In this document: piece by piece, positions 7,511 to 16,055 of the stretch
Layout: every line of letters starts with the position of its first letter
How positions within the stretch are numbered: the stretch's first letter is position 1
Source of the DNA: Pseudoflavonifractor sp. 60
GTDB taxonomy: Bacteria; Bacillota; Clostridia; Oscillospirales; Oscillospiraceae
Direction: 5' to 3'
Assembly: GCF_009911645.1 (NCBI RefSeq)
Contig: NZ_QWKI01000130.1
Location: forward strand, 1-41,302
Length of the DNA: 41,302 nt
Notes under the pieces: model-generated
What the model saw: the letters and a program-made list of their open reading frames with translations, nothing else
The model's database searches: none
What the model was told of the DNA's origin: nothing
Translations under genes and position numbers: made by a program

Positions 7511-9241
7511 TCACAAGTCTTCTGCGATTTTTTTATCCGCCTCTGCAAGTTCTTCTCTTCCAATTGCCAAATATGCGTATGCTCGATTTAGATAGGCTTG
7601 TTTGTTTTTGGGATTCAATTGGATTGACTGGGTGTAATCTTCGATAGCTTTTTCGTACCTTTTTAACTTAGCATATATATCGCCGCGATTCTTATAAGCC
7701 GTCGCATATTGGGGATTTAATTCGATTGCCTTATTATAATCTTCAAAGGCTTTTTGAGTCAATTTCATTTCTTTATATACAACACCTCGGTTGTTATAAG
7801 CAACTGCATAACTGGGGTCCAACTCAATAGCTTTATTGTAATCTCCGATAGCTCTTCTATACTGTCCTAAGTTTTTATATGTAACACCCCGGTTATTATA
7901 AGTCTCTGCATAACTAGAATCCAACTCTATTGACTTATTATAATCTCTAATAGCTTCTTCGTATTGGCCTAAATCGTCATATACAATGCCCCGAGTATTG
8001 TAAGCAGCTGCACTTTGGGGATCTATCGCAATTGCTTTTGTACACTCTTTGAGGGCATCCTCTTTACGGCCTTCAGTATTAGCACGAATACCTCGGCGAA
8101 TATAATCCCAAGCAGTAAGTTCCTGCATTTTTTCACGTTGCTCTTCTTCACGTCGTTCTGCCACATTCATCTCCAGCAGTGTTTCTTGAATTTCTGGTTT
8201 CTCATTCAATTTTTCCCATTGTTCATTATATCGCTGGACACGCCTATCATGTTTCTCTTTAAGGTGTTCTGCAGTAATCCCTGGCCGGATAGCATCTCCA
8301 TACATAGTTTTTCCAATCTCTACCATTAACGCATCGAAGCCATCAATAGCAACAAAGTATCCATTTCGTTTTGCCACAAACTTCTGGATATTTTCTTCTG
8401 GCAAACTAGAGAAATCGATTTTTCCTCGGTAGCACCAATAAATGCTATTTTGTATGGTTGTAGCATCATCCTCCAAAAAGGACATCAGGCTGTGGTCACC
8501 ACCGGCATAACCGATCACGATAGGGGTATAGGTGTTCAGCGCATAGCTTAGTGCTTTTTGCCACTCTGTTTTTAATTCTTGGGTTGTTTCAGGACTGTTA
8601 AATGGTGCATACATCAAACCACGATGTACTTTCGCTACAATTGGACGCTGAATATTTGCATCCATGTAATCCGCCAAAGATTCATGTCCAACGACAAGTG
8701 GTTTCTTATCTGTGTATAAAAAAAGTGCATCTTCTACCAGGCTGACAAAATTTGTAGTAATTACCAAATTGTTAAGATTATTCTCTGTCAATAGCTTTGC
8801 CAATGTATGATAACCAAGACTCGGGGTACAAGGTTCCATGATTTTTTCCAGATAGCTATACCCATTGCGGGGATTGGTATAGAAACGCAACTTATAGATA
8901 TCAAAATAGTACTTACTTGGTATACTTGTGCCATTTTCTTTTGCATATCGCCATGCGTCTTCAATTTCTTCAAATTTATGCGCAATTGCCTTTTCAGCGC
9001 ACAGCTCATTGGCAATTCTTCGTGTCTCTTCAGCGTCCATTGTGGGCATTCCACGGTCTTCCTTCACACCCATCAAACAATCCATCCACTGCATTTCAAG
9101 CACATTACCACTAGGAATACCGGATTCTACTGACGCACCAGAACCTAAGATGAAGCAGAATCTTGCTCCATTTCCAGTTGACTCTTTCATTAACTGGGAT
9201 AAACGTTTTGCAGAAAGAACCCTAGACTTTGGAAATGTCAT
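7511..9241 (-). CDS. SIR2-like domain fused to TPR repeats
   Basis: 576 residues. Residues 25-310 form a SIR2-like NAD-binding domain: GSGASVESGIPSG at 33-45, TTNF at 162-165 (the Asn of the TN(Y/F)D motif is N164; the usual Asp is Val), a His at 206 in KVHRG, and GYAGGD at 244-249. A charged linker (325-375) leads to five or six TPR units (378-576) with near-perfect 34-residue period (YNNRGV-Y--LGQY--AI-DYNKAIELDP). SIR2-like domains of this kind in bacterial defence proteins cleave NAD+ to stop phage growth; deacetylase activity is unlikely given the divergence. The start has GGGGGTG 7 nt upstream. The gene abuts the phosphatase gene and is AT-rich. The defence role is inferred from the architecture and neighbours. 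Confidence 0.8.
   Translation of the reverse strand: MTFPKSRVLSAKRLSQLMKESTGNGARFCFILGSGASVESGIPSGNVLEMQWMDCLMGVKEDRGMPTMDAEETRRIANELCAEKAIAHKFEEIEDAWRYAKENGTSIPSKYYFDIYKLRFYTNPRNGYSYLEKIMEPCTPSLGYHTLAKLLTENNLNNLVITTNFVSLVEDALFLYTDKKPLVVGHESLADYMDANIQRPIVAKVHRGLMYAPFNSPETTQELKTEWQKALSYALNTYTPIVIGYAGGDHSLMSFLEDDATTIQNSIYWCYRGKIDFSSLPEENIQKFVAKRNGYFVAIDGFDALMVEIGKTMYGDAIRPGITAEHLKEKHDRRVQRYNEQWEKLNEKPEIQETLLEMNVAERREEEQREKMQELTAWDYIRRGIRANTEGRKEDALKECTKAIAIDPQSAAAYNTRGIVYDDLGQYEEAIRDYNKSIELDSSYAETYNNRGVTYKNLGQYRRAIGDYNKAIELDPSYAVAYNNRGVVYKEMKLTQKAFEDYNKAIELNPQYATAYKNRGDIYAKLKRYEKAIEDYTQSIQLNPKNKQAYLNRAYAYLAIGREELAEADKKIAEDL
7601..8008 (-). repeat. Tandem 102-bp repeats encoding TPR units
   Basis: Four consecutive 102-bp units inside the SIR2-TPR gene encode TPR repeats at residues 412-547. 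Units are strongly alike at DNA level (recurring TTATTGTAATCTxxxATAGCT and GTTxTTATAAGxxxCTGCATA blocks on the plus strand), pointing to recent unit duplication or gene conversion. Such an array can gain or lose units by slippage. Confidence 0.75.
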
Positions 9242-9710
9242 AACTACACCCCCTGTGTCTGTAAATAATCCAGCAATCTCCTATACACCCGGCCAGTACA
9301 TCCTGCCAGGTGGCCTCGAAGTCACCTGTATACCAGGGGTCAGCCACCTCTGCATCGGGACGGCCAGCAAACTCCATCAGCAGATGTAGCTTGCCATCGA
9401 AATCTCCGCCGCATATCTGGTACATATTCCGCATATTTTCCTGGTCCATCCCAATCAGGAGGTCGTACTGGTCGTAATCGCGGTTCTTCAGCTGGCAGGC
9501 TGTTTTGCCGGTACAGTCGATACCGTGTTCGGCTAGCTTGCGGCGGGCCGGAGGATAGACCGGGTTGCCGATCTCCTCTGTGCTGGTGGCTGCAGACTCG
9601 ATATGGAACTGGCTCTCCAATCCCGCTTTTTTTACCAGATCCTTCATTACGAACTCGGCCATCGGGCTTCGACAAATGTTCCCATGGCAGATAAAAAGTA
9701 TCCTTGTCAT
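9222..9710 (-). CDS. Low-molecular-weight protein tyrosine phosphatase, frameshifted 3' end
   Basis: The signature P-loop C-x5-R occurs right after the first strand (MTRILFICHGNICRSPMAEF), and the general-acid Asp lies in ADPWYTGDF, as in arsenate-reductase/LMW-PTP enzymes that dephosphorylate phosphotyrosine or related cytosolic substrates. The start at 9710 is chosen for the canonical N-terminus. After DVLAGC the normal last helix is found in another frame (LLDYLQTQGV, stop at 9244-9246). In the frame as sequenced it is replaced by an unrelated tail ending at 9222, inside the SIR2 gene. A one-base loss near 9283-9286 explains this. Without it the gene would end 3 bp before the SIR2 start codon. 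The core active site is intact, so residual activity is possible. Confidence 0.8.
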   Translation of the reverse strand: MTRILFICHGNICRSPMAEFVMKDLVKKAGLESQFHIESAATSTEEIGNPVYPPARRKLAEHGIDCTGKTACQLKNRDYDQYDLLIGMDQENMRNMYQICGGDFDGKLHLLMEFAGRPDAEVADPWYTGDFEATWQDVLAGCIGDCWIIYRHRGCSYDISKV

Positions 9711-10191
9711 TGCTCTTGTGCTCCATTTCGGCGCTGTTTTTCTCAGTATAACACACCTCATTCTGGATGTCGAGAGGAAGTTCCGCATGAGCGCCAGCCC
9801 TGATTTTCTCCAGCAGCATCAGCTTGGACCAGCCAAACTGTTTCACCGCCTGGATATACCAAGACTTTTCCTGGAGCGTCAGGGCTGCCTCCAGAATAAT
9901 CACATTTTGCGTCCAGCCGATGGTCATAGCTTCAGCCAGCACATCGGGAACGGCTTCATAGGTACGGTAAAACTCCCGCATCCGACGTAGATTCCGGGGA
10001 GAAAACCCAGAAGCATCAGGGTAAGTATTATGCAGATACTCTGCAGCCATGACGGCCGCGCCTTTCTCCGGCCTGCCGCTGACCACCTGGCCAATTTTGA
10101 AGTACAGTTCCATTTGCAGCATATCAGCAGCTATGAGCTTGTCCAGTGCTTTGAACATTGTGCTGTAATCAATTGTTTTTCTGATGTTCAC
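9700..10191 (-). CDS. DUF1016 N-terminal domain protein (truncated YhcG-like)
   Basis: Residues 1-135 match the DUF1016_N (YhcG N-terminal) pattern: GFSPRNLRRMREFYRTYE at 62-79, IGWTQNVIILE, WYIQAVKQFGWSKLMLLEKI. In full-length YhcG-type proteins this DNA-binding/HTH domain precedes a PD-(D/E)XK nuclease; here no nuclease domain follows. The frame stays open to 9340, but beyond about 9710 it is a shadow of the phosphatase gene, so I end the credible protein near there. The start is GTG at 10191 with AGGAGG 10 nt upstream. It may serve as a nuclease-free regulator or be a remnant of a defence-type YhcG gene. Confidence 0.65.
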
Positions 10192-10254
10192 AGGATTTCC
10201 TCCTTTCTATTACAATAGGAATATAATTTATAAAACAGTGTTCGTTCAGATTTC

Positions 10255-12057
10255 CTAAACATTTGATTTGTGGTCATTCATAAACTCTTGATTCGAAAGT
10301 CTTTCTAATATTGGGTGTGTGTCAGGACTATACAGAGAAAGAAATTTAATAACCAAACACAAAAAATAGAATGCGCTTTCACTGTTCCCAATATTGGGAT
10401 CTAGAAGTCCATGCGCATTTAGATTTCGAAGATTCTCTCCCGCACGCTCATCCATAATGCTTTGAAATGTAAAAATAATATCATCATTATAACATTCATG
10501 CAACTTATCTGACCTAAAAAGCTGTGACAGTGGCTTATACTCTTCTGTTCCATCATCCTTCAAAAATGTAATTGTATCACCACATAAATCGACCAAATTT
10601 CTGATTGTATGTTCCATTTGCGGCAGTAAAATATGCATTGCTGAATATAACTCACCCGACAGCCCCAAATACAATCCGGTTTTTATAATTTCTTCTCGCC
10701 CATCAGGGATAATGGGATTATCACAGACCAAAAAATCCAAATCTGTACTGGAGAATGGCCCGGCATCTCGAAGGAATTTGTATGCAAATTTTAAAGCAAT
10801 TGATTCTCCTAAATGTCTTCTTTCAGAAACAAAGTGAACCATATGTTTGTGAAACAAATCCGGATTTTCTCTAGGATTTTCTACATCTAACGGTGGAATT
10901 ATTTCGGTAATTTGTCCATGTTTGTTTAGGATGGCATTTGAAAACATGGATTTGAAAATAAATTCATGTTGCTCCTCTATTACTTTCCGTGCAGTTTCTT
11001 CTACTTCACAGAATTGTACAAGGCGGCCAAGTTGTACTATTGTCTCTTGGAGTGATAATCCCGAAAATAATTGTGATATATACTCGTGCAAAGGATTCAC
11101 ATCATATTCAATCGGAATTGACTTCATATTTCCAATTGTGCTCTGTTGTAATGCCTTTATTTGGGCTCGAACAACTAAAAGTTTTTTACGATCCACTTTT
11201 GCATATATTGAACAGGCTTTTTTAAGCAACACAATAGCTCGAAGTTCATCGTTACGTTCCAACAATCTATCTGCATATTTCTCATAATAATCTCCTTGGG
11301 CAAGATTGCTCTCATCGATACCAGCATTGCGCTTCAATCGCTTTAGCAAACCCCTTTGGACTGAAAAAGTTTCTTCCACTAGAGAAATATTTTCATTTCC
11401 TTCAGTAATACGTTGATGCACAATTTTATTTATGACTTGCAGATATTTTTCCACGCATTCATTTGAAGCGTCCGGATAGACAAGTTGAATAAGGTTTATT
11501 GATAAGAATAGCGGATCAGTACCATCCATTTTATGAATTGCATCGTCTATCATTTTTCGAACTTGCTTATATTCTTGGCTGGTTTTTCCAAGCTGTTTGC
11601 TAATATCCAATGCACGACAGATAGTCTGATGACATTCAACCCATTCATTAGGATTAAACGCCTGTTCAAACCACTTTAGATATGCTGATACTGAATACCG
11701 ACCATACTGATAATTTTTAGATAGAATCCATAAAATATCAAACAGTTGCGCTTGTATCCATATTGAACTCACTTCATTGGCCACTGGTTCAATCGTTTCT
11801 ATATCGCTTGCTTGAATATCATCCATCGAAAATGTCCGATTCCCATTGCTTAATGTAAGCATTGGTGAGTAGTTTTTTTCGGACTCACTATAGGCCATTG
11901 ACAATACACCACTTAAAACTGAGAGAATCTGTGCATCGTCTTCTTTTTCGGCCTTTAGACTGGCATCTTTTAATATTGCAGTAACCCGATGCCTACTATC
12001 ATATCCCAAGTGTTTAATTGTAGAAATAGTATCCAAAACATACTGTGATAATGTCAT
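10255..12057 (-). CDS. DUF4209-like (DUF7380/DUF4209) protein with HEPN-type motif
   Basis: 600 residues, mostly helical, no membrane span. The C-terminal quarter resembles DUF4209: it includes an acidic helix, FTFQSIMDERAGENLRNLNAHGLLD, then a hydrophobic helix. The sequence R544-N-L-N-A-H549 fits the R-x4-6-H signature of HEPN ribonucleases, which in many toxin and abortive-infection systems cut RNA. The N-terminal 500 residues are all-helical and could sense a trigger (inference). The gene is AT-rich, unlike flanking genes, and has GGGGAG 8 nt before ATG. It lies 64 bp upstream of the DUF1016-N gene. Function in this protein is unproven. Confidence 0.62.
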   Translation of the reverse strand: MTLSQYVLDTISTIKHLGYDSRHRVTAILKDASLKAEKEDDAQILSVLSGVLSMAYSESEKNYSPMLTLSNGNRTFSMDDIQASDIETIEPVANEVSSIWIQAQLFDILWILSKNYQYGRYSVSAYLKWFEQAFNPNEWVECHQTICRALDISKQLGKTSQEYKQVRKMIDDAIHKMDGTDPLFLSINLIQLVYPDASNECVEKYLQVINKIVHQRITEGNENISLVEETFSVQRGLLKRLKRNAGIDESNLAQGDYYEKYADRLLERNDELRAIVLLKKACSIYAKVDRKKLLVVRAQIKALQQSTIGNMKSIPIEYDVNPLHEYISQLFSGLSLQETIVQLGRLVQFCEVEETARKVIEEQHEFIFKSMFSNAILNKHGQITEIIPPLDVENPRENPDLFHKHMVHFVSERRHLGESIALKFAYKFLRDAGPFSSTDLDFLVCDNPIIPDGREEIIKTGLYLGLSGELYSAMHILLPQMEHTIRNLVDLCGDTITFLKDDGTEEYKPLSQLFRSDKLHECYNDDIIFTFQSIMDERAGENLRNLNAHGLLDPNIGNSESAFYFLCLVIKFLSLYSPDTHPILERLSNQEFMNDHKSNV

Positions 12058-12095
12058 AGGTTATCTCCCCAATTTATTTAGAATGGTAGTTTCAT

Positions 12096-12866
12096 TTACT
12101 GCTTTGCTTTTGCTTCACACCACTTTGCAATCTCTGCGATCAGCTCCAGAGGAATTGGTTTATTATATGGGAGCTGAATTGTGCCCTTGCTGGTTTTATA
12201 CCCTGCTAACCGTCCGGCAAACGCCTCCACAGCTTCCGGACCGGGGTACAGACCGATGTGCTTCTTCGCAGCCGCAAACTGAATCAGGTTGTGGCCCTTC
12301 CAGTAAGTCGGCATGCTCCAAGAGATTTTCTCCTTCGCCTCCGGAATACTGGCCCTGATCGCTTCATTTATCTGACGCAGATAGGGCTGTATCTCCTCCG
12401 GCTGACTCAGGATATACTCCTCGATTGTCGCCGGTGCGGTCCCACAGTAGTGGTTCTGCTTTGCCTTTTGAAAGGAACGTCCGCACTTAGGGCATATCCA
12501 CATAGCCGTTTCTTCCTGCGTCCGAAGGATTTTTTCCATTGGCTTTCCCTTTGCCAGCTCATCAATCAGCTTGTCCAGATAACGAATCTCCCGCATGAGT
12601 GGGTCCTCAACTTCTTCCACCCGAACTCCGCACACGACACCCTTGATCAGCGTCCGATTGGGATTGGGCTTGGGAGCATTGCAGAAAAAGTCTCCATAGC
12701 AGACAGCATTGGAACAGGATTCTTCCAACTCCGCCGCACTGTATCCCGTCAGCCAGCAGATCACCTGGTCGACCTCAGCTTTTGTCCGTCCCTTCCTGGC
12801 CGCTTTGTTCAGCAAAAGGCCATAGACTTTTCCAAACTCCATCTGGAACACTTTATCATTGCTCAT
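12096..12866 (-). CDS. DUF2200 - zinc-ribbon-like - DUF1801 fusion protein
   Basis: 256 residues. Residues 1-110 match DUF2200 ([38 protein letters not shown]). Residues 124-141 hold a short Cys/His cluster (CPKCG ... HYC). Residues 148-256 match DUF1801/YdhG ([48 protein letters not shown]). Both domains are small conserved Firmicutes proteins of unknown biochemistry; fusion suggests they act together. Its ATG overlaps the upstream esterase stop as ATGA, so the two are translationally coupled. Confidence 0.85.
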   Translation of the reverse strand: MSNDKVFQMEFGKVYGLLLNKAARKGRTKAEVDQVICWLTGYSAAELEESCSNAVCYGDFFCNAPKPNPNRTLIKGVVCGVRVEEVEDPLMREIRYLDKLIDELAKGKPMEKILRTQEETAMWICPKCGRSFQKAKQNHYCGTAPATIEEYILSQPEEIQPYLRQINEAIRASIPEAKEKISWSMPTYWKGHNLIQFAAAKKHIGLYPGPEAVEAFAGRLAGYKTSKGTIQLPYNKPIPLELIAEIAKWCEAKAKQ

Positions 12867-13528
12867 AGCTCCATACTCCCCTCAAGCGCCCTGATTCCGC
12901 GAGCAATCCGAGCTGAAATATCTTGAAAATGTCCGCCTTGGTTCATCTCAAATACCACCGAAATGTTATGCGTCCTCAACAGCTCCGCTGCCCGGCTGGT
13001 GCAGTCCTCTACCGCCGCCAAGCGGCAGTTTTTTGTCTCTTTCTCTTTATCTCCTAAAGAAAGATAGACAAATTCCACCTTTGGCGTATTGGCTTTCATA
13101 AACTCTAAAAATCCATCGAACCACAGCGAACCAGAAATGGAGGCGGCCCGGTCGAAGATATCCGTTTGATAAACGGACCACAACGCAAACAGGCCAGCCA
13201 GCGAATACCCTGCAATACCGCGAAATTTTGGCACATAGCCCAAGTGCTCCTCGGTGAGTGGGATGATCTGATGAATCAGCGTATCCAACAGGTCCGGCCC
13301 CTCGCCGCCAAAGTCTTCTCCACCCCGAAATGCCCTGGGTGCGTTCCATGGGGACAACTCCCGGTTCCAATCCACACCGGAGATCGCGGCCAGTGCCATT
13401 CTGTGTCCGTTCAGCAGCTGCCAGGTATCTTCCACGTTTTGCCGGTCCATTACCGCATATATGATGCCTTGACTATCGCTTTCCGAAAACAATTCAATTG
13501 TATATGGCCCAGAGAGCAGTGTCTGCAT
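12863..13528 (-). CDS. Alpha/beta-hydrolase, putative esterase (Fes/esterase-D type)
   Basis: 221 residues from the ATG at 13528, which has GGAG 7 nt upstream (an open frame reaches 13642 without a good site). The nucleophile elbow is GYSLAG (S109), and the likely catalytic His is H200 in NQGGHFQD, with D160 in LSLGDKE a candidate acid. [12 protein letters not shown] is typical of the Fes/IroE-like putative esterase family that cleaves carboxyl esters in the cytosol. No signal peptide. It is coupled to the DUF2200-DUF1801 gene by a 4-base overlap; the joint role is unknown. Confidence 0.78.
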   Translation of the reverse strand: MQTLLSGPYTIELFSESDSQGIIYAVMDRQNVEDTWQLLNGHRMALAAISGVDWNRELSPWNAPRAFRGGEDFGGEGPDLLDTLIHQIIPLTEEHLGYVPKFRGIAGYSLAGLFALWSVYQTDIFDRAASISGSLWFDGFLEFMKANTPKVEFVYLSLGDKEKETKNCRLAAVEDCTSRAAELLRTHNISVVFEMNQGGHFQDISARIARGIRALEGSMEL

Positions 13529-13666
13529 CAGGCTCACTCCATCCACTATGCGTATAACAGTTATTGTAGCAGGTGTTGCAGGATTTTGAAATAGCAAAAC
13601 GGGAATTGCATCATTCAAAGCAAAGAAAAATGCGGCAGACACCGCACTTTTCTTTACTCTGAATAT

Positions 13667-14410
13667 TCAAATTATCTGCACGATCTGCTCCCACAGCAGG
13701 ATATGCTTTTCTGTGAGCTTTCGGTTGTCGTGATAGTGGCCGCACAGCCAGTAATGGAAGTCCAGCCGCTGATTGACCATCTCTAGGAAATCCGTCAGGG
13801 AGTCCGACTCATAGTCCTGGTCTATGGTTTGAGCGACGCTGGTAGGAGCACAGTGTGTGATCACATAGTCCACCTTCCAGCCGATACGCTCCAGGGTCTC
13901 CAGTGCTGTGAGGTACTCCTCATCGGAGGGCAGTTCCTCCGGCCACCAGGAGACGCCTTTCACCCGGAAGTGCTGCCGCGTCCGTCGCTTGAACCAGTAT
14001 TTCTCCTCAAAATTGGGGGCTGCCGGATCAAGGATGCCATCCTGGATATCATGGCTGCTGGCTCCGCCCATGGTGAAGAAGGTGTATCCATCTATATCAT
14101 AGCACTGACCCCGCATCAAATGGAGCACATGGGGCCGGATGCAGTGGACCTTGCCGCCGTGCCAGTCGTGGACCGGGAGGCTGTTCAGCCGGTCAAAATT
14201 CTCATGGTTTCCATCCACCCACAAGGTGGTGAAGGGTTTCCGCTCCAGCCAGTTGAGCCAGTGTTCCTCCTCTGGTGTACCAGCCCATAGGCCACCGAAA
14301 TCGCCGCAGATGATGATGTAATCGTCTCTAGTCATTCCAGCCTGCTCTGGGAAAAACTCCTTTTTGAAGCGTTGGAAATTTCCGTGGCAGTCGCCTGTTA
14401 CCCAGATCAT
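13667..14410 (-). CDS. Calcineurin-like metallophosphoesterase
   Basis: 247 residues from the ATG at 14410, preceded by GAGGGGGG. All motifs of the calcineurin-like fold are present: GDCHGN near the N-terminus, CGDFGG, GNHENFDRL, THCAP and CGHYHD. These residues bind a two-metal centre hydrolysing phosphomono- or diesters. Such genes are frequent passengers on Clostridial mobile elements. The start codon lies 2 bp beyond the stop of the upstream recombinase gene, so it is likely co-transcribed with the recombinase operon. Substrate unknown. Confidence 0.88.
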   Translation of the reverse strand: MIWVTGDCHGNFQRFKKEFFPEQAGMTRDDYIIICGDFGGLWAGTPEEEHWLNWLERKPFTTLWVDGNHENFDRLNSLPVHDWHGGKVHCIRPHVLHLMRGQCYDIDGYTFFTMGGASSHDIQDGILDPAAPNFEEKYWFKRRTRQHFRVKGVSWWPEELPSDEEYLTALETLERIGWKVDYVITHCAPTSVAQTIDQDYESDSLTDFLEMVNQRLDFHYWLCGHYHDNRKLTEKHILLWEQIVQII

Positions 14411-14411
14411 G

Positions 14412-16055
14412 TTACCGCCCCCCTCTAATCGTTTGCTCAATCTCTATACCGCCATGGAGATATACCTTGATCCGTTCTGCTGACAGCACCTTCACCGTAT
14501 CCACCAGCTGGCGGATCATGCTCTCGTCCCACTCGGTGATCTCGGCGGAACCGGAACTTAGAATGTTGACTGCGTCCTGAATTCTCCGGTTGACTGCGGA
14601 GCTGCTGTTCTGCTGTTCCAGCAGAGCGGCTTTCTTTTCCTTCAGCACAGCCATATCATCCGCAATTCGCTTGAATTTGTCCGCATGCTTCAGATATCCG
14701 CCCTCACCTCTGGATTCCGCAAACAGTTTCTGAAATTCTTCGTTCAGTTCTGAGAGCCGCCGGTCGATATCCGCCGCACTCATGGTCTTGCCGGAAACAG
14801 GAGCCAACTCCATTTGCATGGCACTAGTGATCCGGCTGATCAGAGTCTCTTTCTGACTCATGGCTGAATTGACTGCGGCAAGGATGGCCTCTTGCAGTGG
14901 CTTCTCGTCCAGTGTGGGAGAATTACGGCAGTATGTCGTTCCGTAGTCTACTCGGCTGGCGCAGCGCCACACGACGCGCTTGGTTCCCCGCTTACTCCAG
15001 ACGCACCTGCGATATAGGGTGCCGCACTCGCCGCACACCAGCCGTTCCGTGAGGGCGTACTTGGCGCTGTAGCAGGCCCGGCCAGTCGGAGCCTTGTTGC
15101 GGCTGGGGGCCTTCCGGGCGTTCCGTCTGGCCATTTCCGCCTGGACCGCGTTGTAGGTATCACGGCTGACGATGCCCTCATGGCTGTCTGGTGCGTAGTA
15201 CATAGGGAGCTGGCCCACATTGCGGATCTGCTTCTTGCTGATGCAGTCCTGCGTAAAAGTCTTCTGCATCAGGGCGTCCCCGCAGTATTTCTCGTTCTTC
15301 AGTATACCACGGATGACAGCAATAGACCACTGAGAACCGCCATCTACGGTACGGATGTTGTCCCGCTCCAGCGCCTCCTTGATCATGCGCAGGCTGTGTC
15401 CGGCCAGGTAGCTGTCATAGATTCTCTTCACCACTTCCGCCTGTTCCGGGATGATTTTGGGCTTGCCGTCCTCCCCCTTCTCATAGGCGTACAGCCACCG
15501 GTACTGGTAGTGGACCTTGCCCTCCCGCATGGCCTGACGCTTGCCCCACTGGACATTGCCTGAGAGGGACTCGCTCTCCGCCTGGGCGAAGGCTCCCATC
15601 ATGGTGATAAGCATCTCGCTGTCCGTCTCCAAGGTATTGATGTTCTGCTCCTCGAAAATGATGGCGATCCCGAGACTTTTGAGCACTCGCATATAGTTGA
15701 GGCAGTCCACCGTGTTCCGGGCGAAGCGGGAGATGGATTTGACCAGCACTAGGTCAATCTTCTTCTGACGGCACTTGCGGATCATCTTCAAAAACTCCGG
15801 GCGCTTTCGGGCCGAAGTTCCGGTGATCCCCTCATCAGCATAGATGCCCGCCATGGTCCAGTCGGGGTTGGTCATGATCTTGTCGGTGTAGTAGTTCTTT
15901 TGGGCCTCATAGCTGGTGAGCTGTTCCTCGCTGTCGGTGGAGACCCGACAGTAGGCAGCCACGCGAAGCTGGCGCTGGACGGCTTTGGCCTGGATCAGCT
16001 CCGGTTTTGCTGGGATGACGATCACTCTTGGGGCGGTTTCCGTCATCTGGTTCAA
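14412..16055 (-). CDS. Large serine recombinase (third in tandem)
   Basis: 547 residues. The resolvase domain (30-180) has the catalytic serine in AAYCRVSTDSEEQ and the arginine-bearing KSISRFARN block. The recombinase domain begins near residue 195; a zinc ribbon (VCGECG ... WRCASRVDYGTTYC) and a C-terminal coiled coil (440-510) follow. These enzymes cut and rejoin att sites to integrate or excise elements. The start overlaps the stop of the middle recombinase gene by 4 bases (ATGA). The sequence normally reading PFGY at the recombinase-domain start is WLYAYEKGEDGK, a variant seen in this ICE-type clade. Confidence 0.93.
   Translation of the reverse strand: MNQMTETAPRVIVIPAKPELIQAKAVQRQLRVAAYCRVSTDSEEQLTSYEAQKNYYTDKIMTNPDWTMAGIYADEGITGTSARKRPEFLKMIRKCRQKKIDLVLVKSISRFARNTVDCLNYMRVLKSLGIAIIFEEQNINTLETDSEMLITMMGAFAQAESESLSGNVQWGKRQAMREGKVHYQYRWLYAYEKGEDGKPKIIPEQAEVVKRIYDSYLAGHSLRMIKEALERDNIRTVDGGSQWSIAVIRGILKNEKYCGDALMQKTFTQDCISKKQIRNVGQLPMYYAPDSHEGIVSRDTYNAVQAEMARRNARKAPSRNKAPTGRACYSAKYALTERLVCGECGTLYRRCVWSKRGTKRVVWRCASRVDYGTTYCRNSPTLDEKPLQEAILAAVNSAMSQKETLISRITSAMQMELAPVSGKTMSAADIDRRLSELNEEFQKLFAESRGEGGYLKHADKFKRIADDMAVLKEKKAALLEQQNSSSAVNRRIQDAVNILSSGSAEITEWDESMIRQLVDTVKVLSAERIKVYLHGGIEIEQTIRGGR

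Noticed and set aside
7257..7514. 85-codon minus-strand frame between the SIR2-TPR and membrane TPR genes
   Set aside because: No Shine-Dalgarno, overlaps the SIR2 stop, and composition is that of random AT-rich sequence.
7601..8008. Regular repeats that might be a CRISPR array
   Set aside because: The 102-bp period is in frame and encodes TPR units; there are no short repeats with unique spacers.
7511..9241. Calling the SIR2 protein a sirtuin deacetylase
   Set aside because: Key motif residues differ from deacetylases and the TPR fusion and context fit NAD-cleaving defence proteins better.
9340..9700. C-terminal extension of the DUF1016-N frame
   Set aside because: It is a shifted-frame shadow of the phosphatase gene, which has clear catalytic motifs.
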